Shown: piece after piece, positions 6,488-7,703 of the stretch
How positions within the stretch are numbered: position 1 is the first letter of the stretch
Layout: each line of letters opens with the position of its first letter
Origin: Geobacter sp.
GTDB taxonomy: Bacteria; Desulfobacterota; Desulfuromonadia; Geobacterales; DSM-12255
DNA: 7,703 bases
Direction: 5' to 3'
Assembly: GCA_012026855.1 (NCBI GenBank)
Contig: VEOV01000219.1
Span: 1-7,703, forward strand
Program-made: the position numbers and the translations under genes
Notes under the pieces: model-generated
The model's database searches: none
Seen by the model: only the letters and a program-made list of their open reading frames with translations
Told to the model about the DNA's origin: nothing

Positions 6488-7703
6488 CAGCCTCTTGATA
6501 GAGCCCCTCATAACCCGACGCTGCAACCTCCCAGGTAAACCGCTTGTTCATGGCATTCCTGACAAGCTGCAGCATGGCATCCTTCCTGTTGGACCAGGTA
6601 TGTACGGCCCAGCCGACGGTATCAAACAGCGCTCCTGCAGTCAGGGCTTTAAACTTGAACCCGGTACCGTGCAACGTTTGCTCGTCGAAATTTTCCACAC
6701 TGTCATCAAGTCCGCCGGTCGACCTCACAATAGGCAGAGTCCCGTAACGCATGCTGTACATCTGATTCAGGCCACACGGCTCAAAGGCCGAAGGCATTAG
6801 AAAAAAGTCGGCTCCCGCCTCAATCTTGTGAGCGAGGCTATCATCATAACCGATGTAAACCTTCATTTTGTCCGGATGCTTTGCCGCTTCACCACCGAAA
6901 TAGAAGTGCGCCCATGGTTCACCTTCCCCCAGCATTACCAGCTGAATATCCAGTGACAAAAGTTTTGGCAGCGCCGCGGCAATAAAATCAATCCCCTTCT
7001 GTTTCACCATCCTGCTGACAATGCCGATCAGCGGGAGATCGTCCCTTACCGGCAAACCGGCAACGCGTTGCAGATCTGCCTTGCAAACAGCTTTTCCCGA
7101 AAGGTCGTCAACCGAGTAGTTTGCCGCTATGTGGCGGTCCGTCTCAGGCGCCCATTCGCCATAGTCCACGCCGTTGAGAATCCCGAGGAGGTCTGCGCGC
7201 CTCTCCCTGACAACCCCCTCCAGTCCCCAACCGAACTCGGCTGTCTGAATTTCGGCAGCATACCCCCTGCTGACTGTACTCAGCATGGTTGCATTATAAA
7301 TTCCACCTTTGAGCAGGTTGACCCTGTCATCCTTTTCTATGCCAAGAAAGGTGAACTGGTCCCAGCCAACACCGAGTATATTCATGGCAGACGGCGGGAA
7401 GCTCCCCTGATACTGCATATTGTGAATGGTCAGAACAGAGGCAGCACCGGCAGTATGGGAATCGTTGCGGCAGCAGGTGTTCATCATCAGCGGCACTGCG
7501 GCTGTGTGCCAGTCATGGGCATGGAGCAGGTCAGGGCGAAAATCAATCATCTTGCACAGCTCTATGGATGCTCGCGAAAAGAAGATGTAACGCCGGTCAT
7601 TGTCCGGATACTCCTCGTTATTGTGGGCATAAAGGCCGTCCCGGCCAAAATAACCTTCGTGTTCAATGAAGTAGACCGGAATATCCGTATCAGGAATTAC
7701 CCC
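6468..7703 (-). CDS. glgA: Glycogen synthase (ADP-glucose type), N-terminus outside window
   Basis: A GT5-family alpha-1,4-glucan synthase that transfers glucose from ADP-glucose to the growing glycogen chain. The 411 visible codons run in frame to the right edge. The usual length is about 480-500 aa, so roughly 70-90 N-terminal residues, including the KxGG ADP-glucose loop, are missing. Visible landmarks (fragment numbering) are YFIEHEGYF and YPDNDRRYIFFSRA near the start, LLHAHDWHTA (59-68), TIHNMQYQG (92-100), ILNGVDYGEWAPETD (175-189), GIVSRMVKQKG (227-237) with counterparts of E. coli Arg300 and Lys305 (Arg231, Lys236), PSAFEPCGLNQMYSMRYG (304-321) with Glu308 matching Glu377, and STGGLDDSVENF. 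The Met at 7550 is internal, because conserved sequence continues upstream of it. The 3' end overlaps the chemoreceptor gene tail to tail by 20 bp. Confidence 0.96.
   Translation of the reverse strand, partial: GVIPDTDIPVYFIEHEGYFGRDGLYAHNNEEYPDNDRRYIFFSRASIELCKMIDFRPDLLHAHDWHTAAVPLMMNTCCRNDSHTAGAASVLTIHNMQYQGSFPPSAMNILGVGWDQFTFLGIEKDDRVNLLKGGIYNATMLSTVSRGYAAEIQTAEFGWGLEGVVRERRADLLGILNGVDYGEWAPETDRHIAANYSVDDLSGKAVCKADLQRVAGLPVRDDLPLIGIVSRMVKQKGIDFIAAALPKLLSLDIQLVMLGEGEPWAHFYFGGEAAKHPDKMKVYIGYDDSLAHKIEAGADFFLMPSAFEPCGLNQMYSMRYGTLPIVRSTGGLDDSVENFDEQTLHGTGFKFKALTAGALFDTVGWAVHTWSNRKDAMLQLVRNAMNKRFTWEVAASGYEGLYQEAVRRLSR

Noticed and set aside
6440..6540. Search for a bidirectional terminator between the chemoreceptor gene and glgA
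   Set aside because: The coding regions overlap, and I see no GC-rich hairpin with a flanking T or A run in this interval.

Overview
The window reads as ordinary chromosomal DNA of a moderately GC-rich, Gram-negative, motile bacterium. The protein sequences look most like those of Geobacter-type Desulfuromonadales (former Deltaproteobacteria). The main cues are the chemoreceptor signalling tip (NAAIIAAQAGEHGKGFAVVAEE), the MurJ and GlgA sequences, and an agmatine-to-putrescine gene pair. This placement comes from family recognition without a database search. There is no sign of a phage, insertion sequence, integron, CRISPR array, tRNA or rRNA.

Layout. Positions 1-2193 are a leftward (minus-strand) cluster. 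In transcription order it holds a small YtxH-type membrane protein (2193-1840), the lipid II flippase MurJ (1773-202), and the first 65 codons of a probable methylated-DNA-protein cysteine methyltransferase that runs off the left edge (196-1). A 124-bp AT-rich divergent promoter region (2194-2317) separates it from a rightward pair, agmatine deiminase (aguA, 2318-3358) and N-carbamoylputrescine amidase (aguB, 3355-4239), which overlap by ATGA. A large transmembrane methyl-accepting chemotaxis protein follows with its own promoter (4307-6487). Its end overlaps, tail to tail, the end of a minus-strand glycogen synthase gene (glgA, 7703-6468) whose N-terminus lies beyond the right edge.

How the genes work together. 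AguA and AguB are consecutive enzymes that turn agmatine into putrescine via N-carbamoylputrescine; an arginine decarboxylase would have to be encoded elsewhere. MurJ works in peptidoglycan synthesis, and the probable methyltransferase gene begins 5 nt after its stop codon, so the two are probably co-transcribed and translationally coupled. The chemoreceptor and glycogen synthase have no visible functional link to their neighbours.

The most interesting points are regulatory. A perfect 15-bp inverted repeat between ytxH and murJ would bury the murJ Shine-Dalgarno sequence next to a TTG start. aguA has a near-consensus promoter so close to its ATG that the mRNA should be leaderless. The chemoreceptor has a very long cytoplasmic hairpin with an Ile where most receptors have a conserved tip Glu. 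The mcp and glgA coding regions overlap convergently by 20 bp. I found no convincing new multi-gene system.
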